Below are positions 1 through 7,476 of a stretch of 64,000 nucleotides of DNA, in pieces. The notes under the pieces are model-generated. The model was given only the letters and a program-made list of their open reading frames with translations, was not told the origin of the DNA and did not search any database. Location of the stretch: assembly GCF_946482605.1 (NCBI RefSeq), contig NZ_CAMLSE010000002.1, positions 248,001 to 312,000 on the forward strand, read 5' to 3'. How positions within the stretch are numbered: the first letter of the stretch is position 1; the number at the start of each line of letters is the position of its first letter. A program made the position numbers and the translations under genes. This DNA comes from an uncultured Dyadobacter sp. Its GTDB lineage: Bacteria; Bacteroidota; Bacteroidia; Cytophagales; Spirosomataceae.

Positions 1-481
1 CGATCTCGCGATGCGACAGGTTGTCATGGCGGCTAAATTCGAAAATCTCCCGCATCCTGGGTGGCATTCGCCTGATCTCGGCCTCGATGATCTCGGTCAG
101 TTCCTGCTCGATAACCAGCTCATCCACAGATGACTCGACCGTGGAAAGATACTGCCCCAACGAAACGATATAATGGTCGTGGACGCGGTTGTGCTCAAAG
201 ATATTGAGCACGCGGTTGCGTGTGGACGCGTACAGGTACGCCGACAGGCTCGTGGTGAGGTCGAGCTCGCGGCCTTTGATCCAGAATGCCGTAAACAGCT
301 CCTGAACGAGATCCTGGGCATCGTCGGGGTCACGAAGCATTTTGAGCGCGTGCAGGTAGAGCCTGGGAAAATACCGGTTATATATTGCCTTAAAGGCCAA
401 CTCCGATCCTTGCTGGAACTCGTGTAGCAACTGCCTGTCGGATGGTGCCTCTTTCAATAGCGTGTTCATGGCCTGATGCAT
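1..481 (-). CDS. ECF RNA polymerase sigma-70 factor, 3' end cut by window edge
   Basis: The minus strand reads 160 codons without a stop and runs off the left edge. Region 2 is clear: an FxxIYNRYFPRLY motif, then ALKMLRDPDDAQDLVQELF, followed by a SLSAYLYASTRNRVLN stretch. Region 4 begins with LPPRMREIFEFSR-type sequence (here MPPRMREIF) and a SHREI helix-turn-helix start. The start at 481 is preceded by CAAAAAA, as is common in Bacteroidota; an in-frame ATG at 469 is possible. It most resembles the sigma factor ending at 30951. Such factors normally work with a FecR anti-sigma and an STN-type TonB receptor; those partners would lie beyond the left edge. The specificity is unknown. Confidence 0.9.
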   Translation of the reverse strand, partial: MHQAMNTLLKEAPSDRQLLHEFQQGSELAFKAIYNRYFPRLYLHALKMLRDPDDAQDLVQELFTAFWIKGRELDLTTSLSAYLYASTRNRVLNIFEHNRVHDHYIVSLGQYLSTVESSVDELVIEQELTEIIEAEIRRMPPRMREIFEFSRHDNLSHREI

Positions 482-687
482 TTTTTTGACAATCCCGTTA
501 AATGCCTTAGGCTCCGTTGTTCCAAGCGGATGCCGTCCCCATTAAAACGCAAACGGTATAGGATATACGCATCAGCAAATACCAGGGCATTGCATCCGTA
601 CTTACTGCGCTGGAAAGAGGAAGACGTTACTTTACCACCTTCGGGATGCGCACTACGGAGCCCCATAATGAAAGAAACATCTTTCAT
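466..687 (-). CDS. Possible 73-aa leader ORF upstream of the ECF sigma gene
   Basis: An ATG at 687 opens a 73-codon frame that ends 16 bases inside the sigma gene, so translation of the two could be coupled. Its start lies about 25 bases below a conserved element (712-762) that is also found above another sigma gene. I recognise no family, and the product shows no signal peptide or clear domain. It may only be untranslated leader. The complementary strand is also open here, which weakens the case. Confidence 0.25.
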   Translation of the reverse strand: MKDVSFIMGLRSAHPEGGKVTSSSFQRSKYGCNALVFADAYILYRLRFNGDGIRLEQRSLRHLTGLSKKCIRP

Positions 688-711
688 GACGTGACAGGTT
701 AGTGAATCGAT

Positions 712-762
712 TTACTGGTGGCAATAAATCTGAGGAATTACTCTATTAATTTGATAGACAAA
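712..762 (-). promoter_or_regulatory. Conserved element A, copy 1 (upstream of ECF sigma)
   Basis: Read on the minus strand, this stretch contains TTTGTCTATCAA, then TAGAGTAAT, then TTATT followed by CCACCAGTAA. The same blocks in the same order occur at 31567-31613 above the other closely related sigma gene. The first two blocks have identical spacing in both copies; the third differs by about 4 bases. The rest of this 402-base intergenic stretch (482-883) holds only the possible leader ORF and the terminator at 817-858. A role as promoter or regulator site is inferred. Confidence 0.6.
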
Positions 763-816
763 GTAAGGTATGAAAGATCCAAAATGCAAACTATTAATTA
801 AAATTTTTTAATAGCC

Positions 817-858
817 GTAAAAAATACGATCCGGCACCTGGTATGGATGCCGGATCGT
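817..858 (-). terminator. Rho-independent terminator of the nine-gene minus-strand operon
   Basis: On the minus strand an 11-bp perfect stem (ACGATCCGGCA with TGCCGGATCGT) encloses an 11-base loop and is followed by TATTTTTTAC. It sits 26 bases beyond the stop of the Asp-box lipoprotein gene and is a good terminator for that operon. Confidence 0.8.
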
Positions 859-883
859 GAGACCGCTGTACTCGCCGATAAGG

Positions 884-2110
884 TTACTTGCTCATCAATT
901 CATCTACATTCACTTTTTGAAAATACACCCGTTCCTTTTCTTCGGCTGTGCCGCTGCCTGCGTAGGCGATCAGCAGATCGTTATCGACCAGCTTAATGAC
1001 CGGGAAAGTCGAATAACCCAGCTTGGAGGTTAAATGCACGGTTTTGAGCTTTTCTCCGTTCGGAGAGCGCACTTCCAGCCCGATCAGGCTCCCGTTTTCA
1101 ATGTGCTCATCCCATACGATCGCCTGGTTGCCGTTTTTCAGGAGTTGGACCTGCGGGTGCTTGCCTGCGGTGCTGTTGCCTACGGCATTTTTGGCAGAGA
1201 AAGTCTTGCCATTGTCCGTCGACGAAGCGAAGAAAACACCTTTGCCCGTTCCCATCGTGTACCAAACGAACGACAACGCAGAGTCGGTTTGCACGATGGC
1301 CGGGCCAGTGTGCGGGCATGCGCTGACCACCCAGTTGTCCGGGCTAATGCGCGCCGGGGTCGAGAAACTTTTGCCATGATCCACCGACACGATGTGCACC
1401 ATGTCGCGGATGGAATCGTTCAGGATTTTACGGTAGGCCACGTGCAGGCCGCCGGTTTTATCGACAAACAGGTCGGTACGGCAGCATTGGCACACCGTCT
1501 GGTCAATGGGTTTCTCGCCTTCGAATGTGTTATTCTTGCCAAAAGTGGCGAAGTACAGCGAGGAACCTTCGCGTTTGGTATCCTTCCGGCTGTCCAGCCA
1601 AACGGCACCTACCGTTCCGTCGGCGAGGATTTCGAGGTCGAAATAGCGCTGGTCTATGCTGTTTTCCGCGGGGCTGATCGCGGCCGGTTTCGTCCAGGTA
1701 GCACCGCCATCAGCCGAAGCACTGTAAAAAACCAGTCCGGAATATTTGTTCTGCGGGTTGGGATTGGCCACGCCCCAGGCAGCGATGATTTTCCCCGAGG
1801 GGGTAAGGATCACTTTGGAAAGATTCTCGCCATGCGGCTTCACCTTTTCGCTCCCGGGAACAGTAATCGTTTTCCCAAAATCCTGACCGTCGGAAATTTT
1901 AAAGCACAATACCGCCTCCGAATCCGACAAGGTGCGTACCCAGCTAAAAACCGCCGCAGTATCGCCACTGGTAAACAGGTATGGACAACTACCTGTAAAT
2001 GTGCTATCTATTGTATTTTCCGTTTCGAAAACAGCTGGTTTATCCGTTTTTTTCTCGGCGGCACAAGCGGATATGAGAGCAAAAGCAATGCAGTAAATGA
2101 TCTTTTTCAT
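884..2110 (-). CDS. Asp-box (BNR) beta-propeller lipoprotein with Cys-rich motifs
   Basis: Predicted 408-aa lipoprotein. The ATG at 2110 is chosen because it gives a signal peptide with lipobox LISAC (Cys16); the frame stays open upstream into the preceding TonB receptor gene. Asp-box motifs such as SADGGATW (about 132-139) and STDNGKTF (about 297-304) mark a sialidase-type propeller fold. I see no RIP/RLP motif of true sialidases. The mature protein carries a CQCC motif (207-210) and a CPH motif (265-267), plus Cys42 and Cys69, which could form a metal or disulfide site. It lies 8 bases after the TonB receptor and is the last gene of the operon. Automatic annotation would probably say exo-alpha-sialidase; I doubt that activity. 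Confidence 0.8.
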   Translation of the reverse strand: MKKIIYCIAFALISACAAEKKTDKPAVFETENTIDSTFTGSCPYLFTSGDTAAVFSWVRTLSDSEAVLCFKISDGQDFGKTITVPGSEKVKPHGENLSKVILTPSGKIIAAWGVANPNPQNKYSGLVFYSASADGGATWTKPAAISPAENSIDQRYFDLEILADGTVGAVWLDSRKDTKREGSSLYFATFGKNNTFEGEKPIDQTVCQCCRTDLFVDKTGGLHVAYRKILNDSIRDMVHIVSVDHGKSFSTPARISPDNWVVSACPHTGPAIVQTDSALSFVWYTMGTGKGVFFASSTDNGKTFSAKNAVGNSTAGKHPQVQLLKNGNQAIVWDEHIENGSLIGLEVRSPNGEKLKTVHLTSKLGYSTFPVIKLVDNDLLIAYAGSGTAEEKERVYFQKVNVDELMSK

Positions 2111-2118
2111 CCGGGTTT

Positions 2119-4395
2119 TCAATTGATTCTGTAAGCAACACCGACATTTATGCTCCGTAACTGTCCGGGCCGGTAGGTGGTTCCCCAAACACTCTTTTCC
2201 ACGGTCGTTGCGTAGGTGGTATTGGCAATATTCAGGCAATTTACCCAAAATTCAACGCCCTTGTACTGGTAACCTGCCCGGGCGTTGAAAACGTTGAAGC
2301 CTTTGTACTTTTCGGTGTTCCTGGGGTCGGTGTAGTAGCTGCCCAGGCTTTGCCATTCCAGTGCAATGCGGAAACCTTTGAAAAATAGCGGCTTGTATGT
2401 CATTTCACTGTTGACAATGTGCGGCGGTGCCTGGCTCATCTGATTGCCTGAGTACACATTTTCCTGCTGTACATACTGCTTGTATTTGTGCTGCGCATAG
2501 GTACCACCGGCCCGTACCGACAATCCGCCGGCAAAATTGTAGCGGAAATTGACTTCCACGCCCGCGTGGGTCGTTTCGCCGGCATTCTGGTTCTGGTAAG
2601 TCCCGTCCGGCAGCCTTACATTCACGATTTCGTTGTTCCCATTCAATTGATAAACAGTCAGTTCGACATTACCGCGCCCCTCATGAAAATTGACCCAACC
2701 TCCTATTTCATAATTGTTGTAGGTCGATGGTTTCAATGTCGGCACCTGTACGCCGGTGAACAGGTCGGTGATGTTCGGCGGCGCGAAACCGACACTGTAA
2801 TTGGCATAGACACCCGTTTGTCCGGTGAATGAGTAAGTAAGGCCGAGTTTGGGGGTAAAATACGAGAAATGATTCGTTGCATCGGCTGCTCCGCTGAATG
2901 AACCGGCCGGAAGCAGGTTATCGAATTTATAATCCATGCGGTCGTAGCGCGCCGCGGCGACAATTTTCAGTTTTTCAAGGGGATTAAATTCAAACTGCGT
3001 ATAAAGCGCCGAGTTGAACAAATCCACTTTATAATTCGTCAGCAGCGAATCCGTCGATTCGTAACTATTGAAAATCCTGCTGCCATCCACATTCACCCGG
3101 ATGTAATTGGCCACATAAGTAGCCGGACTGAAATCCAGGCTCGCACCGGTGATCCACTTCGCATTCAGGAAGTTGAAGTTTTTGCGGTGCTGCACAATGG
3201 CCCCGTAGCTGTTGAAAGCATCCTCGTTGATCTGCCCGTTGGCCCTGGTAGCGCTGCCGGCCGCCATGGCAATGCGGTAGAACGGGTTTTGGCCGATGGA
3301 CGTGTTCCGGTGAAAGAGCGTGACGGTCGTTTTGTTGCTTTCATCCCAAAAGTGGTCCAGCGAGGCTTTGAAGCGCAATGCATTGACCTTGCGATAGGTA
3401 AAACGGTAACGGCTCTCATAATCCTTGCCATAAAAATGCGCGCTGTCCAACCCGCCCACCTGGTCGGTTTGGTAGTCGATATAATCGCCTGTGAATGTCA
3501 GTTTGTTCTTCTCATTGAAAGTATAATCAGCCCGGAAAGTCAGCGCCAGCTTCCGGAAATCGTTGTGCAGCCGCTCGGCCTGGTTTTGATTGACATAATA
3601 ACCACCCACATACAGCCCCAGCTTGCCAAATGTGTTGGAAGCAAAAAAATCGGTGCGCTTGTAGCCGCGGCTGCCCGCTTCGACCTGGATCTTGCCCGAC
3701 GGCTTCCAAGACGGCGACGGCGTGATGAAATTTACCGCCCCTCCTACCGCCTCGCTGCCGTACAGCGACGACGCCGGTCCTTTGATCACCTCTACCCTGC
3801 CTACGGCTGCCTGGTTGATCTCGATCAGCGCATTATGATTGAAATCCCCCACCGTACGAACGGGCACGCCGTCCTGCAAATAGAGGTATAAGTTATTGTA
3901 TCCCAAAGGCTGCCGCATCGACATACTGTGCTGCTCATTGCCCAGGTCGACCATGAACACGCCCGGCACTTTGTTGAGCAGCATATCCAGGCGTGTAGCT
4001 TTGGTATCATTGATAGTCAGTTTGGAAATGCTGTGAATAGCGAGCGGCGTTTCCGTACGGGCTTGCAACTCGCGGTTGCCGGATATCACCACCTCTTGGA
4101 GCCCGGTAACTTCCTGTTGCAGAAACACATGCAGTGTATCGCCCTTCACCGCGAATTTCTGGCCTTTATAGCTCACCGAGCTCACAAACAGGCTGTCGGC
4201 ACCCAGCGAGGCAATGCGGAATCTCCCCGATAAATCGGTTTTGGAACCGGCCCGTTTGCTACCCGCAAGCACGCTGGCTTCGGCGATAGGCAGGCCGGTA
4301 TCCTTGTCGAACACATAGCCGTGAATATCCTTTTGGGCAAGCAATGCAGGGGCTGTCAGGGCTGATAGCAGTAAGGTAAACAATGTGCGCTTCAT
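2119..4395 (-). CDS. TonB-dependent outer membrane receptor (FecA/BtuB-like, not SusC)
   Basis: 758 aa. A signal peptide (about 1-20) is followed by a carboxypeptidase-regulatory-like domain (about 22-95), a plug domain (about 110-225, with an EVIKGPASSLYGSEAVGGAV signature) and a beta-barrel to the C terminus. It is about 250-400 residues shorter than the SusC proteins here and has no SusD directly beside it, so it resembles receptors for siderophores, cobalamin or metal complexes. It imports a bound ligand across the outer membrane with TonB energy. It lies between the Omp28 gene (60-base gap) and the Asp-box lipoprotein gene (8-base gap). The ligand cannot be read from sequence. Confidence 0.92.
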   Translation of the reverse strand: MKRTLFTLLLSALTAPALLAQKDIHGYVFDKDTGLPIAEASVLAGSKRAGSKTDLSGRFRIASLGADSLFVSSVSYKGQKFAVKGDTLHVFLQQEVTGLQEVVISGNRELQARTETPLAIHSISKLTINDTKATRLDMLLNKVPGVFMVDLGNEQHSMSMRQPLGYNNLYLYLQDGVPVRTVGDFNHNALIEINQAAVGRVEVIKGPASSLYGSEAVGGAVNFITPSPSWKPSGKIQVEAGSRGYKRTDFFASNTFGKLGLYVGGYYVNQNQAERLHNDFRKLALTFRADYTFNEKNKLTFTGDYIDYQTDQVGGLDSAHFYGKDYESRYRFTYRKVNALRFKASLDHFWDESNKTTVTLFHRNTSIGQNPFYRIAMAAGSATRANGQINEDAFNSYGAIVQHRKNFNFLNAKWITGASLDFSPATYVANYIRVNVDGSRIFNSYESTDSLLTNYKVDLFNSALYTQFEFNPLEKLKIVAAARYDRMDYKFDNLLPAGSFSGAADATNHFSYFTPKLGLTYSFTGQTGVYANYSVGFAPPNITDLFTGVQVPTLKPSTYNNYEIGGWVNFHEGRGNVELTVYQLNGNNEIVNVRLPDGTYQNQNAGETTHAGVEVNFRYNFAGGLSVRAGGTYAQHKYKQYVQQENVYSGNQMSQAPPHIVNSEMTYKPLFFKGFRIALEWQSLGSYYTDPRNTEKYKGFNVFNARAGYQYKGVEFWVNCLNIANTTYATTVEKSVWGTTYRPGQLRSINVGVAYRIN

Positions 4396-4455
4396 ATCGT
4401 CGCGTTTAAGTTATGAATGAATATTCGCCCGGCGGGCGAAGCGGAGGTTGTCGTA

Positions 4456-5322
4456 TTATGGGGTAAACTGATAGTCGGCAGCGTTACCCGCCTTCACGAA
4501 CTGGCTGTTCACGGCTTTGCCGTCTCTGAGCACGTACACGAGCAGTTCCAGCCGGGCAGAATTATAATCGGGCGGAATGGTGTAGGTAAAAGTCTTCGTC
4601 AGTTCGTCCCCCGCTTTCAGCTCCCCGGCGGCATCGCCGAACAGGTCCGTCAGAAACGCCCTGAGCACATGGTTATGCACGTATCCGGAATCGATCCCCG
4701 GCGGCTCAGGCAGGTATTGCGGGTACGGCAGCGCCGATTCCAGCACCAATGCTGCAATTTTGTAGCTCGCCGCCTCATTGGTTTTCAGCTTCACCTGCAA
4801 TGTAGCGGCGCGCCCGTCTACTTTGGAAACCAGCTTCAAACCGGCTTTCCCGGCGGCATTCAATGCTTTGCCGAGGTAATCTTTGGTAATGTTGGGGGTT
4901 GAATAGGCCCCTCGCTGCCGGTAGCTGTCGTCGTGGTCGATGATGGTGCTCGGGTAAGCGCCTGTAACGCCGAACTGCCTTTCCAGCTCCGTATGCCGGG
5001 CAAAGCGGAATGGGTCTGCCTCCACCAGCTTGCCGTGGATAATGGCTGCAAAAATGCGGCTGCCCACATCTTCCAGCGCCTGCACGTTGGCGATATCCCG
5101 TTTGATGTAGGGACAAAACTTGCAGTCGGTGGTGGTGAACTCCCAAATGAGGACGTTTTTGACAAAATCCTTCCCTGGCACGCCTGCTGCAATGCCGTCG
5201 CTGTCGCCTGCCGGTGGCACGTCGTCGAGCTGCGAGCCACCTGAGGTACAGCCCAATGCGGTGGCAATGAAGCCTAGCAGCGCCACGGCCCGGGTAATGT
5301 GATATTGCATGCGTTTCATCAT
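4456..5322 (-). CDS. Omp28-family outer membrane lipoprotein with thioredoxin-like CxxC
   Basis: 288 aa. The signal peptide ends in lipobox ATALGC (Cys25). The next segment has a thioredoxin-like beginning with a CKFC motif (67-70) and an AYPSTIIDHDD loop, as in Omp28-related proteins of Bacteroidota. The C-terminal half is beta-rich, ending KAGNAADYQFTP. It follows the DUF6029 gene by 6 bases and precedes a TonB receptor gene. The role of Omp28 proteins is poorly known. The CxxC and the TlpA protein nearby suggest a thiol-redox or metal-handling task at the cell surface, which is inference. ATGs at 5319 and 5310 are alternative starts. Confidence 0.82.
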   Translation of the reverse strand: MMKRMQYHITRAVALLGFIATALGCTSGGSQLDDVPPAGDSDGIAAGVPGKDFVKNVLIWEFTTTDCKFCPYIKRDIANVQALEDVGSRIFAAIIHGKLVEADPFRFARHTELERQFGVTGAYPSTIIDHDDSYRQRGAYSTPNITKDYLGKALNAAGKAGLKLVSKVDGRAATLQVKLKTNEAASYKIAALVLESALPYPQYLPEPPGIDSGYVHNHVLRAFLTDLFGDAAGELKAGDELTKTFTYTIPPDYNSARLELLVYVLRDGKAVNSQFVKAGNAADYQFTP

Positions 5323-5328
5323 CGTCGG

Positions 5329-6912
5329 TCAGAATGAGGAGGTAAGCGAAAGGTTCACGCCCGTGTACGCAGGCATGAGCCGGCACACGCCGCCCGCGCA
5401 TTGGTAGCCTGCGCGGTTGCGCCCGTAGTTAAGCGCGATCCGCGTACGTGAGCGCGAAAAGCTGGCCCCGGCATTGTAATAGTGAATTTTTGTATCTGCA
5501 TAATTGTACATATCCCCGGCAAAAAAGCTCCAACGGGGCGCTACGTCGTAAGTAAGGTTCAATGCGGCCCAGTTACCGTTATCCTCCCGGCTCCACAAAT
5601 GGCTAGTCTCCACCCGGCAGGAGCGCGTAGGCGTGAGCTTGTACAATGCATCGGCGATGGCAATGTGCGATCGGTAATTCGGGCCGGTTTTGCCGATGGT
5701 TTCGGAGTTAAATGTCTGATTGGAATAAATCAATGTCGTTTTCAGCCTGCTGTTCCATGGTTTGATCAGGTCGATGTTGATGTCGCGGTAATACAGTTCT
5801 TTGCCGATGCCGGGGAAATCGTAGCCCTGCGCAGCGGTACCTTTCAGATTGTAGTAAGCTGAAATATTGGCGTTGAATGTAAGTCCCGTTTCACCGCCCA
5901 ATCGCGTGCCGCCGGCGAAGAGTTGCGAAAAGTCCAGCTGCCCGCCCGCTTCTCCATTGCCTTGCGCGGCGTACGGGTTCAGGTTGGCGAGCGCATAAGT
6001 GTACTGGCGTGTGAGCGCGGGAAGGTAATTGACCACCTCACTCAACCCCACCGTGCTGCGCGACGAACGGAAATCCATGTATTCGAGCCGCCGCAGCGAG
6101 AGTTGAATGCCGGTCCCGGCTTTGGTGTAGCCCGCTTCGAGTAGCAATGCGCTGCCGTCTTTCAGCATATTGTCGTTGTAAATAGCCGGGTCTGCGGCTT
6201 TGTAAACGTATTCTCCTTTGAGTGAAATATTCCCTAAATCCCAGCCGGCGCGTAACGAGAGCAGGTTTACGTTCGGTTTCACGCGCGCGGAAGTGCCCGT
6301 GTAGCTTTCATATTTATTGACCAAACTCCCTTCCAAGGCAAAGCTATGCGACTTCCAGCCGAGCAACCGGCCTACATTGAATGCGATATCGGCGCCTCTT
6401 ACCTGGCTATCGGCGTGTTTCATGTACCTGCGGGGTTTTCCGTAAACTGCTTTCAATTGCAACCAATCCTGAAAATCATAGGCGATCCTGACGCCCTCGA
6501 TGGCGTTGTTCAGGCCCAGCAAGCGCTCCTCGTAGGCGCGCAATGCGAGCCCGCTTCCGAACTGCTCGTAAAAATCACCCGCTGTAATGCGCAGCCCGCC
6601 ATCCTCGAACGCTGCGTATTTAAATGCAATCTTTGAACCATGCAGCTCCGGCGGCAGGCCTTGCAAAACGGGCAGGTATGCTTCAAAAACAACGCCCCCA
6701 CTGAATTTCCCAACCGTGTAGTCGAGTTTGAGGAAGTTGTTCGAGCCGAGGCGGTCTTCGGGGCGCGCGCCGTTTAATGCATTGTCGGGCAGGTAGTAAA
6801 TGCTGTTGGTTTCAAAGCCGCCCGAAAGCTGGCCCGGCAATGTATCCTGCGCGTGGCAAAGGCTCATTGTTTTAAACCAAAACATAAAACAAACTACCAC
6901 GAACGCCCTCAT
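5329..6912 (-). CDS. DUF6029-type outer membrane beta-barrel protein
   Basis: 527 aa with a signal peptide (about 1-21, ending CHAQ). The body has alternating aromatic and polar residues and ends in Phe (SLTSSF), as outer membrane barrels do. Conserved-looking stretches include GDFYEQFGSGLALRAYEER (about 118-136), which I associate with DUF6029 proteins of Bacteroidota; that family name is recalled, not searched. It overlaps the TlpA gene by ATGA and is followed 6 bases later by Omp28, so the three are very likely translated together. The function is unknown. Confidence 0.78.
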   Translation of the reverse strand: MRAFVVVCFMFWFKTMSLCHAQDTLPGQLSGGFETNSIYYLPDNALNGARPEDRLGSNNFLKLDYTVGKFSGGVVFEAYLPVLQGLPPELHGSKIAFKYAAFEDGGLRITAGDFYEQFGSGLALRAYEERLLGLNNAIEGVRIAYDFQDWLQLKAVYGKPRRYMKHADSQVRGADIAFNVGRLLGWKSHSFALEGSLVNKYESYTGTSARVKPNVNLLSLRAGWDLGNISLKGEYVYKAADPAIYNDNMLKDGSALLLEAGYTKAGTGIQLSLRRLEYMDFRSSRSTVGLSEVVNYLPALTRQYTYALANLNPYAAQGNGEAGGQLDFSQLFAGGTRLGGETGLTFNANISAYYNLKGTAAQGYDFPGIGKELYYRDINIDLIKPWNSRLKTTLIYSNQTFNSETIGKTGPNYRSHIAIADALYKLTPTRSCRVETSHLWSREDNGNWAALNLTYDVAPRWSFFAGDMYNYADTKIHYYNAGASFSRSRTRIALNYGRNRAGYQCAGGVCRLMPAYTGVNLSLTSSF

Positions 6913-7424
6913 TGCACCGATTTGCCGTAGAGGGTTTTCAATGCATCCAACAGCTCCAATTCACTCCCGGCCGTGTAACCCGAATGCGTGTAAACAAGCT
7001 TGCCCGACGCATCGAACAGGAACAGCTGCGGGATCGCATTCACATTCAGAGCACGTTTGAAATGCTGGTTTTTATCCAAAAGCACCGTAGCAGGCCATTT
7101 GCCAGCGGCCGCAATGGCTTTGGCCTTGGCCGTAAACCGGCTGTCGTCCACCGAAACCGCCGCGATTTTGAACGGATACAGCGCATTCCAGGCATCGTAG
7201 TTTACCCGGTACGCGGCCAGCTCTTCCAGGCACGGTTTGCAGATCGTGGACCAGAAACTGACCACGACGGGTTGTCCGGCGTCGAGCAATGCGGACGTAT
7301 GCACGGCATTGCCGGAAATGTCGGTCAATGCTACATCCGGCAGTTTGCGCTGGGCATCAACACCGGTTGCGAGCAACGGTATCAGCATTGCTGTAATAGC
7401 AGTTTTGTGGAAAATTCGGCGCAT
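6909..7424 (-). CDS. TlpA/ResA-like thiol-disulfide oxidoreductase
   Basis: 171 aa. A signal peptide (about 1-24) exports it to the periplasm. The thioredoxin fold is marked by the redox motif CKPC (62-65) inside SFWSTICKPCLEEL and by the cis-proline loop NAIPQLF (Pro132). TlpA proteins reduce or exchange disulfides, classically for cytochrome c or copper-site maturation, but in Bacteroidota they often serve outer membrane systems. It starts 52 bases after the SusD gene and overlaps the DUF6029 gene by 4 bases. Together with the CKFC motif of Omp28 it gives the operon two CxxC proteins. Confidence 0.92.
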   Translation of the reverse strand: MRRIFHKTAITAMLIPLLATGVDAQRKLPDVALTDISGNAVHTSALLDAGQPVVVSFWSTICKPCLEELAAYRVNYDAWNALYPFKIAAVSVDDSRFTAKAKAIAAAGKWPATVLLDKNQHFKRALNVNAIPQLFLFDASGKLVYTHSGYTAGSELELLDALKTLYGKSVQ

Positions 7425-7476
7425 GGGTGATCAAACTTTACGGGAAGCGAGGCCTCCCGTAAAGTATTTGAAATGA

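Noticed and set aside
1034..2134. Long open frame (366 codons) on the plus strand opposite the Asp-box lipoprotein
   Set aside because: It is the complement of a gene with clear signal peptide and domains. Similar long antisense frames occur opposite the SusD genes (7492-8772, 19757-20782), the S51 gene (24196-25206) and the FG-GAP gene (35995-36885), as expected in GC-rich coding DNA. None shows a family motif.
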